A stretch of DNA of 54,385 nucleotides from Kitasatospora indigofera (GCF_014655955.1 NZ_BNBO01000059.1:1-54385), one strand, 5' to 3'. Counted from the first letter of the stretch, positions 33,237 through 44,198 are shown. Notes: generated by a model not told the origin, from the sequence alone. Program-made: numbers and translations.

Positions 33237-33870
33237 CCGTTCAACGACGCGCGCCGGAGCCCTATCTCCTGCACGACGCCGCCGGCCACCGGTTGCCGGG
33301 CCGCGCCGCCCCCCCGGGGGCCCGGCTGATTCAAAGTCCTGATGATCTTTCATCTGCACCAGGAGGCCGCCGTCCGGCCGCCGCCCGTTAGCCGCCGGCG
33401 GGCCCGGTACCACTGGGACACCACGTCGGGCCCCGTCGACCGAGTGCCGGTTCCGTTCGGGGTGTCGGTACGACGTGGTGGAATCAGAGCCATGAACGCT
33501 GAGTCGATCGGTCGTCCGGCCGAGTCGGTACGTGATCGGGCGGACCGGTCCCCGGAAGTGGATCCCCTCCTCCCGGCACCGGTGGTGGCCGGCCCGGTAC
33601 CGGCAGCCGCACGCGAGCGCACTGTCGGCGTGGACGGTGCGACGCCCGGCACGGTGCTCATGCCCGCCGCCACGGCGGCCAGGACGCGCACGGCAGCCTG
33701 ACCCCGATCCCCTGCGCGCGCTCTGCCCGCCGCGCCGCAACGGACGAAGCCGAGACCTGCTCAGAGCTCACTTCACCTCCTCGCCACGGGGCGCATCGAG
33801 CTCTACTCCCGCCGAAACACGCACCCGTGGCGACCCCCCCGCCCCGGCACACCGCACCCTGGAGACGACG
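33237..33870. other. Intergenic region with one possible small ORF
   Basis: This 634-bp region starts with a GC hairpin (arms 33296-33302 and 33321-33327) that may end the LRV gene. A 69-codon ORF (33492-33701) is listed separately. The rest shows no gene. Confidence 0.4.
33492..33701 (+). CDS. Doubtful small ORF
   Basis: 69 aa (MNAESIGRPAESVRDRADRS...). It has a possible GGTGGA ribosome site about 10 bases upstream. Third-position GC is clearly lower than in neighbouring genes, and composition is Ala/Pro/Arg-rich without a recognisable domain. It may be a chance frame. Confidence 0.25.
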   Translation: MNAESIGRPAESVRDRADRSPEVDPLLPAPVVAGPVPAAARERTVGVDGATPGTVLMPAATAARTRTAA

Positions 33871-34770
33871 ATGGCCCGCACGACCCCGCCACGCCGCGTA
33901 GATGTGGAGCAGCTCTTCCCCGAACTGGTGCCGCTGCGCCGCGACGCGATACGCCTCCATCCCCGGGCCGGAAGCCCGTCCCCGACCGAGAGCTCGGTCG
34001 GCGGGCCGCTGCTGTGGCCCGCCGACGAGCCGTGGCCGCTCTGTCCGGGCACGAGCCACCCCGGGCACTGGGGCGAACCCGCGACGCAGGGGCCGGTGCC
34101 CATGGTGCCCGTCGTCCAGATCCACCGCCGGGACGTCCCCCAACTCGACTTCCCTGCCGGGACGGACCTGCTCCAGGTGCTCTGGTGCCCGTTCATCGTC
34201 GACCTCTGCCCGGCGCCTACACCCCGGGTGCTCTGGCGCAGTTCCGACGCGGTGGGCCCGGTCCTCGACACCGCGCCGTCGACCGTCGCCACGGCCCCCG
34301 GGGACAGCATCCCGGCCCCGTGCGTCCTGCACCCCGAGCCGGTGACCGACTACCCGAGCTGGGACATGCCGGAGGAGGTGAGCGACGCACTGAGGGTCCG
34401 GATGGAGGAACTGAAGGCCCGCACCGGCCTGTGGTACAGCTACCACCTGGCCGAAGCCCCGGGGATCAAGCTCGGCGGATACCCGAGCTGGACCCAGGAA
34501 CCCGGCTGGCCGGACTGCCCGGCCTGCGGGCGGACGATGGACCATCTCCTGACGGTGACCAGCTGGGAGTATGACGGCATGTCGTACCGCACCTGGCTCC
34601 CGCTGGAGGACCGCGACAGCGAGACCGGCGAGGAGCGCCGCGACGCCACCGGGAGCCGCGGCGCGCACAGTCCCGCCCAGGTGATGTTCGGGGACGCGGG
34701 CGGCGTCTACATCTTCGAGTGCAGGTCGTGCCCGGACCGTCCGGTCGGCCACCACTGGGACTGTTCGTGA
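33871..34770 (+). CDS. DUF1963 (YwqG)-like protein
   Basis: 299 aa. ATG 33871 is close behind GGAGACG. Pattern of the DUF1963 family: GGPLLWPADEPWPLC near residue 45, VPVVQIHRRDVPQLDFPAGTDLLQVLWCPF, LGGYPSWTQ around 205, CPACGRTMDHLLTV, and a C-terminal GVYIFECRSCPD followed by HHWDCS. The paired CxxC motifs suggest zinc binding. Cytosolic; function unknown. Often found near SUKH-type genes, one of which lies next door at 34952. Confidence 0.7.
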   Translation: MARTTPPRRVDVEQLFPELVPLRRDAIRLHPRAGSPSPTESSVGGPLLWPADEPWPLCPGTSHPGHWGEPATQGPVPMVPVVQIHRRDVPQLDFPAGTDLLQVLWCPFIVDLCPAPTPRVLWRSSDAVGPVLDTAPSTVATAPGDSIPAPCVLHPEPVTDYPSWDMPEEVSDALRVRMEELKARTGLWYSYHLAEAPGIKLGGYPSWTQEPGWPDCPACGRTMDHLLTVTSWEYDGMSYRTWLPLEDRDSETGEERRDATGSRGAHSPAQVMFGDAGGVYIFECRSCPDRPVGHHWDCS

Positions 34771-34951
34771 GGCAGCGCGACCGCGCCAGACACCGGACCG
34801 GTGACCTCAGTGGGGAGTCGCAAGGTCTCCTGGCCTTCCGCCGCCCCGGCCGACTGCGGCCCGCCGCCCTCCCCACTTTCGGCCGGCCGGGCCGCCGGCA
34901 GGGCTCCGTGGCACCGGGGCCGGCTGACGGCCACCGGGATTGGAAAAGTTG

Positions 34952-35398
34952 ATGTGGGTCGAATATGCGCGCTCCCTGGACGCCGGTATCGAGGTCCGCG
35001 ATCCCGTGCTGCCGGGGCAGTTGGCGGAGGCCGAGAGGGCCCTCGGATGCCGAATTCCGGCCAAGCTGGCATCCCTGCTCCTGGAGACCGACGGAATTTC
35101 CGGCCGCCACGGCCTGCCGGTGGTGTGGAACCTGAAGGCCATGGTGGAGGAGAACAAAGCACTCCGCGGCACTGTCGAGTTCCGCGATCTCTACATGCCG
35201 TTCGAGCCGATCCTCTTCTTCGGAGGAGGCCCGGGGGGCGACCTTTTCGGATTCGTCAGAATTCCCGAGCGGGACCATGAGGTCTTCGTCTGGGAGCATG
35301 AGACGGACGGACGATGGCTGGTGTCGTACGGCCTCAAGGACTACCTGCAGAAAAGCTTGGCCGGCCCCGGAGGGGACTGGTTCCGGGGACTTCGATGA
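34952..35398 (+). CDS. SMI1/KNR4 (SUKH) family protein
   Basis: 148 aa from ATG 34952 (MWVEYARSLDAGIEVRDPVL); an in-frame TTG at 34940 is possible. SUKH hallmarks: EAERALGCRIPAKLASLLLETDGISG, FEPILFFGGGPGGDLFGF and VFVWEHETDGRWLVS. SUKH proteins commonly bind and neutralise toxins or act as general immunity modules. The DUF1963-like gene lies 181 bp upstream in the same direction. Confidence 0.8.
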   Translation: MWVEYARSLDAGIEVRDPVLPGQLAEAERALGCRIPAKLASLLLETDGISGRHGLPVVWNLKAMVEENKALRGTVEFRDLYMPFEPILFFGGGPGGDLFGFVRIPERDHEVFVWEHETDGRWLVSYGLKDYLQKSLAGPGGDWFRGLR

Positions 35399-35701
35399 CA
35401 CATGGGGAGAAGCCTGTCGGGAGCCGGCCGTCCTGCCGGCCGCGGCCGTCTGCCCGAAAGGTGCCGTCGGGCGCCCCGTCCCCGCGGTTCCGGCCGGGCG
35501 GGGCACCGCGATGGCACCGCGATGCCCGGGGCTGCGTCAGGAGGCAGCGGCCCGCCGCCCGCCCGGCGCCCTCCGCGGCCGGGCGGTCCCTCCCCGGCTG
35601 GCGCCGGCCGGCGGCCACTCGGAGCGGGCCGCAGTCGCCCCGCCCGTCACGGAAGCGAGGCGGAGTGAATTCGGGCGACAGGGCGGCCGGTTTCCCGGAC
35701 G
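35399..35701. other. Intergenic region
   Basis: 303 bp with only Arg/Pro-rich shadow frames; I see no gene or clear hairpin. Confidence 0.35.
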
Positions 35702-37723
35702 ATGACAGCCGGTGGCGAGCAGGACGGCGTGGTGGGCGGGATGACGGTGACGGGGATGTCCCTGGAGGCACTGGACGCGGTGGCGTGGGAAGGACTTGAG
35801 ACGGCGCATCCGCACTACCCGGTGGCGGAGGTTCCGCGGACGCTGCGACGGCTCGCAGTGGCGGGTCCGGGGGCGACGGAGGAGGACTTCGGCCGGCTGT
35901 TCGAGTGCCTGACGGCGTGGAACGGTGTGACGTCGTCCGCGGCGGCGGCCGCCCTGCCGTTCGTCGTGGCCCTCGCCGCCGACCCGGCGATGGGCGCGCG
36001 GGCCACCCTCGTCGAACTCCTGGTGGCGATGAACGGGTCGGGTGCGACGGACGAGGACCGGGCCGGGGCGCGGTCCCTGCTCGCGGACCCGGACCCGGTG
36101 GTGCGGCGGGCGGCGATCCCGCTCGCGGGCAGCGTCGCCCGGCTGCTGGAGCGGTGGCGGGTGGAGACGGATGCGGTTGTCCGGCTGCCGCTGCTGCTGG
36201 CCCTCGGCGAGGCCGCAGCCTCGCCGCAGGCCGACCGGGGCGCTGTCGCGGCGGCGCGGGCCGTACTGGCGCAGGTGCTGACCGGGGAGGACCCGGTGCC
36301 CTGGGTCGCGGCCGTGTACGCCTCGGCCGGCCTGGACCAGGACCTGGCGGTCCGGCACCTGGACCGGCTGGTGGAGGTGTTCGCCGACCCTGCGGTACGG
36401 CCACGGTTCGAGGAGACGTGGTACCAGACGGAATTCGGGCTTTCCTGCAACCGCGAGCACGTGCTCTGGTGGATCTCCCGGCGCCTGGAGTACGACCTGG
36501 AGGCGAACCTGTCCTTCGTCGTCCGGCTGACCGGTGCGGCGGGCAGCGGCGGGGACACCCTGTTGCGCCGCGCGGCCCTGGACCTTGCCTGGGACCTCTT
36601 CGTTCGACGGCGGGCGGTGGCACCCGTGCTCCTGCCCCTGGCGGGCGCTCTGCTGGACGATCCGGACGGGGCCGTCCGGCTGCGGGCGGCGAACCTCCTC
36701 GCTGCGCTCGGCCCGGTGTCGGCCCCGTACGCCGACCGGCTCGCCGGACTGCTCGACGACGACGGGGCCGACGAGTACTTCGACGGAACGGTCGGCGAGA
36801 TCGCCCGTTGGGCACTGGCCCGGATCGGCGACCCACGCGCCCTGCCGGGACTCGTCCGGCAACTCCGCGCGCAGGAGGAGGAGCAGGGCCGCGGCTACTG
36901 CCTCGGTGATCCGAGACGGCCGGACCCCAAGGACGTGCTGATCCCGCTGCGCGCGCACGCGGACGTCCTGCTGCCCGCAATACGGGAGGCGATCCGCGAC
37001 GGCGGGGCCCGTGGCGGCGCGCCCCACGTATTCCTCGCGGTGCTGGAGGCCTGGGGCGAGGACGCGTTGCCGGCCCTGCCCGATCTCCTTCCGCTGCTTG
37101 CCGACACCGGGGCTTCGGTCTCCGTACTCGGGGTGCTGCGGGCGATGGGGCCGGCCGCCGCCTTGGCCGAACCGGCGGTGCGTGCCTGGGAGGTGCTGGA
37201 CTCCCCGGGCAGCTTTCCGTGGGTGGCCATGACCGCCGCGTGCATCGGAGAGGACCGCGAGGCCGCACTGCGGCTCGTCGGCGACGCGGTCATGACGTCC
37301 GAGGCACCCGGATACTGGCCGGTCGGTGCCCTGGCCGGCTTCGGCCTCGCCGCGGCCCCCTACACCGACCGGGTCCGGTCGATCCTGGAAAACAGCACCC
37401 AGGGGCGGCGTCTCACCGCCGCGACCACCCTGTGGTCGATCACCGGCCGGAGGCAGCCGACCGTGCAGGTCCTGGAGGAGTTCGTCCTGCCGATCGCCGA
37501 CGGCGACGACAGCTTCGGATCCTTCCGCGACGCGCTCCAGGGCCTGATCCGGATCGGCTGGATCAGCCCGGCCATCCGGGACGCACTGCTGAGGGTGCGG
37601 CAGTCGCAGCACCGCCTGTCCCAGCTCGACGGCTACGAGGCGGTCCTCCAGGACGAGGCGCTGCGCCGGCTGACCGAGCAGGCCCTCGCATGTGCTCAGG
37701 CCCCACCCGGCGAGGCACGCTGA
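35702..37723 (+). CDS. HEAT-repeat protein
   Basis: 673 aa from ATG 35702; ATG 35741 or 35756 may be the true start since no strong ribosome site is seen. Successive helical repeats include LADPDPVVRRAAIPLAGSVARLL, LLDDPDGAVRLRAANLLAALG, TVGEIARWALARIGDPRALPGLVRQL and AAPYTDRVRSILE. It is a HEAT-like scaffold, cytosolic, with no enzyme motif. Distinct from the LRV-type protein at 31896. Convergent with the kinase gene at 37814; a hairpin lies between. Confidence 0.75.
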   Translation: MTAGGEQDGVVGGMTVTGMSLEALDAVAWEGLETAHPHYPVAEVPRTLRRLAVAGPGATEEDFGRLFECLTAWNGVTSSAAAAALPFVVALAADPAMGARATLVELLVAMNGSGATDEDRAGARSLLADPDPVVRRAAIPLAGSVARLLERWRVETDAVVRLPLLLALGEAAASPQADRGAVAAARAVLAQVLTGEDPVPWVAAVYASAGLDQDLAVRHLDRLVEVFADPAVRPRFEETWYQTEFGLSCNREHVLWWISRRLEYDLEANLSFVVRLTGAAGSGGDTLLRRAALDLAWDLFVRRRAVAPVLLPLAGALLDDPDGAVRLRAANLLAALGPVSAPYADRLAGLLDDDGADEYFDGTVGEIARWALARIGDPRALPGLVRQLRAQEEEQGRGYCLGDPRRPDPKDVLIPLRAHADVLLPAIREAIRDGGARGGAPHVFLAVLEAWGEDALPALPDLLPLLADTGASVSVLGVLRAMGPAAALAEPAVRAWEVLDSPGSFPWVAMTAACIGEDREAALRLVGDAVMTSEAPGYWPVGALAGFGLAAAPYTDRVRSILENSTQGRRLTAATTLWSITGRRQPTVQVLEEFVLPIADGDDSFGSFRDALQGLIRIGWISPAIRDALLRVRQSQHRLSQLDGYEAVLQDEALRRLTEQALACAQAPPGEAR

Positions 37724-37726
37724 ACC

Positions 37727-37753
37727 GGCGTCCGTGCCGCCTCGCCGGACGCC
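37727..37753. terminator. Hairpin between convergent genes
   Basis: 8-bp arms GGCGTCCG (37727-37734) and CGGACGCC (37746-37753) lie just past the HEAT gene stop and before the kinase stop. Confidence 0.5.
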
Positions 37754-37813
37754 GTGGTGACCCGTCCGTCCGGTGGCGAGCCGCGGTCCCGCCGGGCGGC
37801 CGGGGCGTGTCCG

Positions 37814-38398
37814 TCAGGGGCGGGGCGTCCGGCGGGGCGGGGCAAGGGCGGTGTCGGTGAGGATCCGTTCGACGGTGTCGTCCAGGGTGCTGTGCCGGCT
37901 GATGAGGTGTTCGAGGCGGCCGGGCAGGACGTCGTGGGCCCGGTACCAGCCGGCCATCTGCTCGGGGGAGACTTCACCGGCCAGCGGCCGGGTGGCGTGC
38001 CGCCGCAGGGTTTCGTCGAAGTCGACGTCCAGGTAGTAGAGGAAGCTGCGCCCGCAGTGGTCGGCCGCCAGCCGGGCCAGCATCGCGCCGTAGCGGTCGG
38101 CGGCGAGGATGCCCTCGACGACGACGTGAAAGCCGTGGTCCAGGGCGTGCCGTGCCACCAGGTCGATCAGGGTGATGTTCGCCCCGCCGGCGACATCCCG
38201 CTCCCGCAGCACGTCGCGCCGCAGAACGTCCTGGCCGACCACGGCGATGCCCCGGCCGTACGCGGCACGAAGCCCCGCGGCGGTACTGGACTTGCCGGCC
38301 CCGCTCGGCCCGCGCACCACGATCAGCACCGTGTCCGGCCGGCCCGTGACGCCGGTACCGCCCACGCCGCCCGGCAGACGCCTCGCGCTGTCGTCCAT
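37814..38398 (-). CDS. P-loop (AAA) kinase-like protein
   Basis: 194 aa from ATG 38398 (MDDSARRLPGG). Walker A GPSGAGKSS at 30-38. It then has VVGQDVLRRDVLRERDVAG, HVVVEGILAADRYGAML, FLYYLDVDFDETLRRHATRP (lid-like Arg region) and YRAHDVLPG. This matches small ATP-dependent kinases of the chloramphenicol-phosphotransferase/gluconate-kinase-like group; the acceptor is unknown. No clear ribosome site. Confidence 0.8.
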   Translation of the reverse strand: MDDSARRLPGGVGGTGVTGRPDTVLIVVRGPSGAGKSSTAAGLRAAYGRGIAVVGQDVLRRDVLRERDVAGGANITLIDLVARHALDHGFHVVVEGILAADRYGAMLARLAADHCGRSFLYYLDVDFDETLRRHATRPLAGEVSPEQMAGWYRAHDVLPGRLEHLISRHSTLDDTVERILTDTALAPPRRTPRP

Positions 38399-38550
38399 GA
38401 CGCACGACGGTACCCGCCGCCAGGTCACGGGCGGGGGAGATCCGCTGCCGTCCGTCCGGTGCCTCGTCCTCCTGCGCAGCCGCCGCGGGGCGGTGGGGCA
38501 CCTCCGGCACCGATGCGGGATCCCGTCCGGAGCACCGCGATACTTCCGTC

Positions 38551-38904
38551 ATGGACAACACCTCCCACCCGGTGCTCAGGCAGGTGCCCTTCCCGTTCCC
38601 CGACGGCCGGTTCCCGCACGATCTCGGCGCGGTGGTCCAGCGCACCGTCGCCGAGGGACACCTGCCGGCGCTCGTCGTCGTCCACGACAGCGACGGCGAC
38701 TGGCTGGTCGGGGACGGCGTCAACGACCCGAACCTGCCCGATGCCAGCGGCGTGTACTGCCTCGCCTCCCTGGTGCAGGACGACGCCACCCTCGCCGGCA
38801 CGGCCGCCCTGCAGCCGGGCTTCGCTGCCTACCGGGACGGCCCGGGCCTGCCGTGGACCGTCGAACCGTTCAGCTTCGACGACGAGGACGAACCTGACAC
38901 CTGA
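38551..38904 (+). CDS. Hypothetical protein
   Basis: 117 aa from ATG 38551 (MDNTSHPVLRQVPFPFPDGRFPHDLGAVVQ). Soluble, acidic C-terminus (FDDEDEPDT). It contains LPALVVVHDSDGDWLVGDGVNDPN. Family not recognised, but the fold looks like a small alpha/beta protein. Divergent from the kinase; ribosome site weak. Confidence 0.6.
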   Translation: MDNTSHPVLRQVPFPFPDGRFPHDLGAVVQRTVAEGHLPALVVVHDSDGDWLVGDGVNDPNLPDASGVYCLASLVQDDATLAGTAALQPGFAAYRDGPGLPWTVEPFSFDDEDEPDT

Positions 38905-39185
38905 GGCCGGCCGCCCGCACCGTGGTGATACGCATGCCGCTCCGATCGCGAAAGGTGGATCATCATCGCGCGGACCGTGCCTTGCTGAACAGGCTCGCCG
39001 TCCACGGTGACGAGGGCTGCCGGAGCTGGCCGGTCGCCCCGCCGCCTTCGGCCGGTCGGGGCCGATGGTGAGGCCGCCTGTCCTCGGCCCGCTCAACGTG
39101 CCGGTCGCGCCCGGCACACGCCCGGTGCGGCACGGCACACCTGCCGGCAGGTGCGGCCCGCCCGGCCCTGCCGGGCGCTCGTAAC

Positions 39186-39215
39186 CAATGCCACGAAGCT
39201 TAAGTTGATCTTGTT
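39186..39215. repeat. IS left inverted repeat
   Basis: Begins CAATGCCACGAAGCTTAAG and matches the complement of 40771-40800 at 24 of the outer 25 positions. Confidence 0.85.
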
Positions 39216-39422
39216 GTGGTGGCAGGGGCGTCAAGCAGGGCGAACCTGAGGATCGGTGGACCTGCATGGCGGGTGCCGGCGTCTGTCGCCCTCTTCACGC
39301 GGTAAGAGTTGCGGCGGGCACGTTTGACGACGCGTGGGTGGCTGCGGTGGCGCCGTTCAGGGTTGCAGTTCCGACGGCCCGCGAGTGTTGTGAGGATCTC
39401 GACCGTCACGGCGTCCCGCCGC

Positions 39423-40697
<1,275 letters not shown>

Positions 40698-40770
40698 GCA
40701 CCAACCGTAGCCGTCCGCCCGAAACGGATTTCAGCGACACAAGCGACCACTGGGCGTTGCCCCCTATGAC

Positions 40771-40800
40771 ACCTTGATCAACTTAAGCTTCGCGGCATTG
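40771..40800. repeat. IS right inverted repeat
   Basis: The minus strand reads CAATGCCGCGAAGCTTAAG from 40800 inwards, the partner of 39186-39215. Confidence 0.85.
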
Positions 40801-41159
40801 TCCCTTGGACTGTCGGCGGTGTGGGCAAGCGTTCTGGTCACTGCCGGGAGGGGGATCATGAACGTGCGAATGGATTGGTCGGGGACCCGGGAACGCGTTG
40901 TTCGCCTTCGACACCGCCGGAATCCGCCCTGATGCCTGATCACCCCAGCGAGCGTCCCTGACAAGTCGGAAGTCCCCCAGGGGCGGTCACCACCGGGCGG
41001 GTGTTGTGCGGTGCGCTCCCTCCTGGACTGCTTGGCTTCGTGGTCGCGGGCGGGGGAGCCGCAACCGGTCGGGCCCGGTGGGCGTCCGTATTTCGTGACA
41101 ACGACGATGATCGCATTGTCAGGGTGCGGCTACTTTCCGTACAACCTTTGCCGGGGGGC
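40801..41159. other. Region between the IS and the WXG100 operon
   Basis: 359 bp. A tiny ORF with a good ribosome site (ATG 40858, 24 codons) and, in another frame, the gene-like stretch NALFAFDTAGIRPDA ending at 40936 suggest the remains of a broken gene. The operon promoter is at 41116-41145. Confidence 0.4.
41116..41145 (+). promoter_or_regulatory. Candidate promoter of the WXG100 operon
   Basis: TTGTCA (41116-41121) and TACAAC (41140-41145) are 18 bp apart, ending 15 bp before the first start codon; the implied leader is only about 8-10 nt. Confidence 0.4.
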
Positions 41160-41462
41160 ATGGTGGCGCAGGGGACGTTCCGGGTACAGGCCGATCAGTT
41201 GGACGGCCTGGGGCGGGAACTGGAGGAGGCGGTCGGCAGTATGCGGGGCGCGATGTCGGCGCTTCGGGGGACGCAGCCGCAGGTGGTGGGGCACGAGGCG
41301 TTGGAGTTGGCCTGCGACGGGTTCGGGGAGGGCTGGTCCTTCGGGCTGAAGCAGCTCGGTGAGACGTTGAAGGCCCTGGGCGGTGGTCTGCAGGCGACGG
41401 CCAAGGGCTATCGGCAGGCGGACGAGGCGGTACGCAAGGTGATGTCCGGGCAGGTGTCCTGA
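41160..41462 (+). CDS. WXG100-type (ESAT-6-like) protein
   Basis: 100 aa from ATG 41160 (GTG 41163 also possible, with better spacing to the G-rich ribosome site). It has the WXG100 size and layout: a long first helix (VQADQLDGLGRELEEAVGSMRGAMSALRG), a turn with GWSFG (Trp59; W-x-G replaced by W-S-F-G), and a second helix (LKQLGETLKALGGGLQATAKGYRQADEAV). Such proteins are type VII secretion substrates or chaperone-like partners. The stop overlaps the next start (TGATG), so the two are translationally coupled. Confidence 0.75.
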   Translation: MVAQGTFRVQADQLDGLGRELEEAVGSMRGAMSALRGTQPQVVGHEALELACDGFGEGWSFGLKQLGETLKALGGGLQATAKGYRQADEAVRKVMSGQVS

Positions 41463-42670
41463 TGGGCGGCTTCCCAGGGCTCGGCGTGGCGGTGCCCCGC
41501 GGTCGGCCGGGCTTCGAGGGGATCGGCTTCGACCCGGCGCCAGGCGACACCGGAGGCGTCGAGGCGCTGGCGGGCGACCTGCGCCAAGCGGCCAAGGAGA
41601 TCGACGACGCCCGGAAGATCGTGGCCCGGGTCTCCCACAACGGCGGCGACTGGCAGGGTGGGGCCGCCGACTCGTTCTCCGCCCGCATCAGCAAACTCCC
41701 CGCCCAACTCGACACCGCCCACGCGTCGTTCACTACCGCGTACACCGCTCTGCACAGCTGGCGCGACCAGCTCGCCGACCTGCAACACCGCGCCGCCGAC
41801 GACGAGAAGCAGGCCGGGGCCGCCCGCACCAGGCTCGCCACGGCCAGGAGCAACCCGGACCTGAAACTCGCCGGGCAGTGGCTCCCCGACGACCTGGTCG
41901 AGGACGCCACCCTCAGGTTCAAGACCGCCTCGGCCGACCTCCAGGTCGCCACCGGTGAACTCAACCAGATCATCGCCCGCGCCGAGGCCCTGCGGCACCA
42001 GCACGACCAACTGGCGATTGAGGCGGCGGTGGCCGTCAAACGCGCCGGCGATCAGGCACCCGACGGACCAGGCTGGTTCGGCCACCTGATGGACGAGGTC
42101 CAGAAGGTCGTCACCCTGCACATCCAACTCGCCGAGGACGCCGCTGCCTGGGCCCGGGCACACGCCAACTCGATCGCCGCCGTCGGCGACCTGCTCTCCA
42201 ACGCCAGTACTCTCACCGGCCTGGCCTCCATCGCTCTGGCAGGTGCGGGCGTGTTCTTCCCACCGCTCGAGATCGGGGCAGCCGCCCTCAACGGGGCCTC
42301 CATGGCCCTGTCCGGTGCCGCACTCGGCTTTCATGGTGTCGCCGCCGCAGCCGGGGCGGACGTTCCGCCGCTGTCCTTCGCGGTGGATGTGATGGGAATG
42401 GTCCCGGTGGTCGGCGAACTCGGCAAGGCCGCCCCGCTGGCCGTCTCGCTGTACGAACGGCAGGTTCTGGGCACCGGAGTCGGCCTCGGCGCCACCGGCC
42501 TCTCCCTCGGCGGATGGTCCCAGGACCCCAGCGGGCTCCAACAGTTCCTCCCCCGCGGACCACGGCAGTGGGGAGAGCTCCTGCTGCCGGGCGGTTTGCT
42601 GGGCATAGGCATGGAGAACGCCTGGAAGGACGGCTCCGCGAAGGACGATGCGGCTGTCCAGAACGGGTGA
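41462..42670 (+). CDS. WXG-domain protein with hydrophobic C-terminal region (type VII substrate-like)
   Basis: 402 aa. Start ATG 41462 overlaps the upstream stop. N-terminus ~30-125: a WXG-like helical hairpin with NGGDWQGGAADSF (Trp64, Gly66), followed by a coiled-coil-rich region (~90-200). Residues ~245-330 are hydrophobic and Gly/Ala-rich (LTGLASIALAGAGVFFPPLEIGAAALNGASMALSG), then a polar tail. The layout is that of type VII secretion toxins or their N-terminal halves, but I see no nuclease or deaminase domain at the C-terminus. Part of a four-gene operon. Confidence 0.75.
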   Translation: MGGFPGLGVAVPRGRPGFEGIGFDPAPGDTGGVEALAGDLRQAAKEIDDARKIVARVSHNGGDWQGGAADSFSARISKLPAQLDTAHASFTTAYTALHSWRDQLADLQHRAADDEKQAGAARTRLATARSNPDLKLAGQWLPDDLVEDATLRFKTASADLQVATGELNQIIARAEALRHQHDQLAIEAAVAVKRAGDQAPDGPGWFGHLMDEVQKVVTLHIQLAEDAAAWARAHANSIAAVGDLLSNASTLTGLASIALAGAGVFFPPLEIGAAALNGASMALSGAALGFHGVAAAAGADVPPLSFAVDVMGMVPVVGELGKAAPLAVSLYERQVLGTGVGLGATGLSLGGWSQDPSGLQQFLPRGPRQWGELLLPGGLLGIGMENAWKDGSAKDDAAVQNG

Positions 42671-42842
42671 CCGGCGCATGAATACGGCCGAGGGCCCGGG
42701 CACGAGCAGCCGGCCCGGAGGCCGGCAGGCTGACACTGCGCGCCGCCGACACGCCACCTGCTTCACGCCGACACGCCACCTGCTTCAAACGGGCGGTCCC
42801 GTCTCCGGCCGCACCGCCTCATACCGGAAGGGAGGCCACGAG

Positions 42843-43502
42843 ATGGACATGACCCAGGCAGCCCTGTTCCTGGACGGCCGGGGGAGAGTTGACGAGGCGG
42901 TGAACCTCTTCACCTTCGGCGAGGACGAGATGCGCTGGCTGTGCTGGCTGTACGGCTACCGACTGGAGTACTTCCACCAGGTCAGCAGTTCCTACCGGAG
43001 CGCCCACCTGCGCGCCGTCCTCGACCCGGACCCCCGGGCCCGCCTGCGCGGCGACTGGATGCGGAGGCCCGACCTGCGCCCCGACACGCCCTCGCCGCTC
43101 CCGTGGACGGTCCGCCGAAGCGGCGACACGTCGCCGCTCTGGACGCCTCCGGGCTGGCCGCCCGGCCACGGACCGCTGCGCCCCGCGCCCGGGCGGATGC
43201 CGCTCCCCGGACCTGAGCAGATCCAGGACCGCTACCACCCGGCCGGAGTGTTCGCCCTGGCCGGCGCACTGGCCCTGGGCGCAGCCGCCGTGGCAGCCAC
43301 CCACCCACTCCTCGCCGCCGGGCTCGCGCTGGCAGCCCTTGCCGCCTGCACGGCCTACCGGCCGCTCAAGCACCACCGTGAACGGCTGCAGCAGAGCGCC
43401 GCACATCGACAACTCCCGTACGACCGAGCGCCCGGCGCCGGCCCGCCACCGCTGCCCGACGACCTTGCGTCGGAGCGCCCGCACCGAGAGGACGAACTGT
43501 GA
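42843..43502 (+). CDS. Membrane protein of the WXG100 operon
   Basis: 219 aa from ATG 42843 (MDMTQAALFLDGRG), after AAGGGAGG. The soluble N-terminal half is Trp/Pro-rich in places (WTVRRSGDTSPLWTPPGWPPGHG). Two closely spaced hydrophobic helices follow (~140-175, VFALAGALALGAAAVAATH then LLAAGLALAALAACTAY), then a basic tail. Family not recognised. Its stop overlaps the next start, so it is part of the operon. Confidence 0.65.
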   Translation: MDMTQAALFLDGRGRVDEAVNLFTFGEDEMRWLCWLYGYRLEYFHQVSSSYRSAHLRAVLDPDPRARLRGDWMRRPDLRPDTPSPLPWTVRRSGDTSPLWTPPGWPPGHGPLRPAPGRMPLPGPEQIQDRYHPAGVFALAGALALGAAAVAATHPLLAAGLALAALAACTAYRPLKHHRERLQQSAAHRQLPYDRAPGAGPPPLPDDLASERPHREDEL

Positions 43503-44188
43503 GCGGCACGAGGGTCGAGTTCCTGGCCCCGCCGGACTTCGTGGCGTTCGCCGCTGTCGACGACGTCGAGGAGGCCTACGAGCGGGTCGTCGAACGCCTC
43601 GGCCCGTCGGCCCAGGACCTCGGCCCTGATCAGCGCCGAGCCGTCACCGACCTGTACCTCGCCGCCTCCGCCGCGCTCACCGATGCCGGCGTCATCTGGT
43701 CGGGCACGTGCTTGGGTACGGTCGCGGGCCGGCTTTCGGCCGCCACGCTGTCCGTCACCCAGGCCGGCACGGAGGACGACAGCTCGCAGGAGGTCGCGGT
43801 CCAAGGCCTGATCGAAGCCCTCACCGTGCCGTCGGGACCGCCAAGCCGATTGGTCAGTCGATTCGACGCGGTCGTCGGTCCGGTCGTCATGACCCTTGAA
43901 CAGAGCGAGGGGTGGCAGATCGGTCCCCAGGAACGGATCCCGCTGCTCTCGGCCAAGGCCTACCTGCCTCTGCCGTCCGGGTCGAACCGTGTCCTGATCA
44001 TCGAGCTCAGCACGCCGGACGTCGATCACTGGCCGGACGTCTACGCCCCCGTGCTCGCGCAGGTCGTCCGGAGCGTCCGTCTGTCCGGCCTTGCGGCGAC
44101 CACGTCGGCCGCGGAGCCGATCCGCCGGACGTCCACGACCGCACCTGCAGGCCCCGACGACCCGTTCGCCACAGTGCTCCACCCATGA
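43499..44188 (+). CDS. Hypothetical cytosolic protein of the WXG100 operon
   Basis: 229 aa from GTG 43499, overlapping the previous stop by four bases. N-terminal helix bundle (DDVEEAYERVVERLG), then strands SATLSVTQAGTEDD, AYLPLPSGSNRVLIIELSTPD and a C-terminal VVRSVRLSG. No signal peptide. It could be a chaperone or immunity partner of the WXG protein (position-based inference). A long hairpin follows (44199-44228). Confidence 0.65.
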   Translation: MSGTRVEFLAPPDFVAFAAVDDVEEAYERVVERLGPSAQDLGPDQRRAVTDLYLAASAALTDAGVIWSGTCLGTVAGRLSAATLSVTQAGTEDDSSQEVAVQGLIEALTVPSGPPSRLVSRFDAVVGPVVMTLEQSEGWQIGPQERIPLLSAKAYLPLPSGSNRVLIIELSTPDVDHWPDVYAPVLAQVVRSVRLSGLAATTSAAEPIRRTSTTAPAGPDDPFATVLHP

Positions 44189-44198
44189 GGGGTAACCG

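Noticed and set aside
33342..33701. 119-codon frame, read as a possible peptide precursor.
   Set aside because: Only the last 69 codons have a plausible start; lacks Cys or a leader motif and has weak coding bias.
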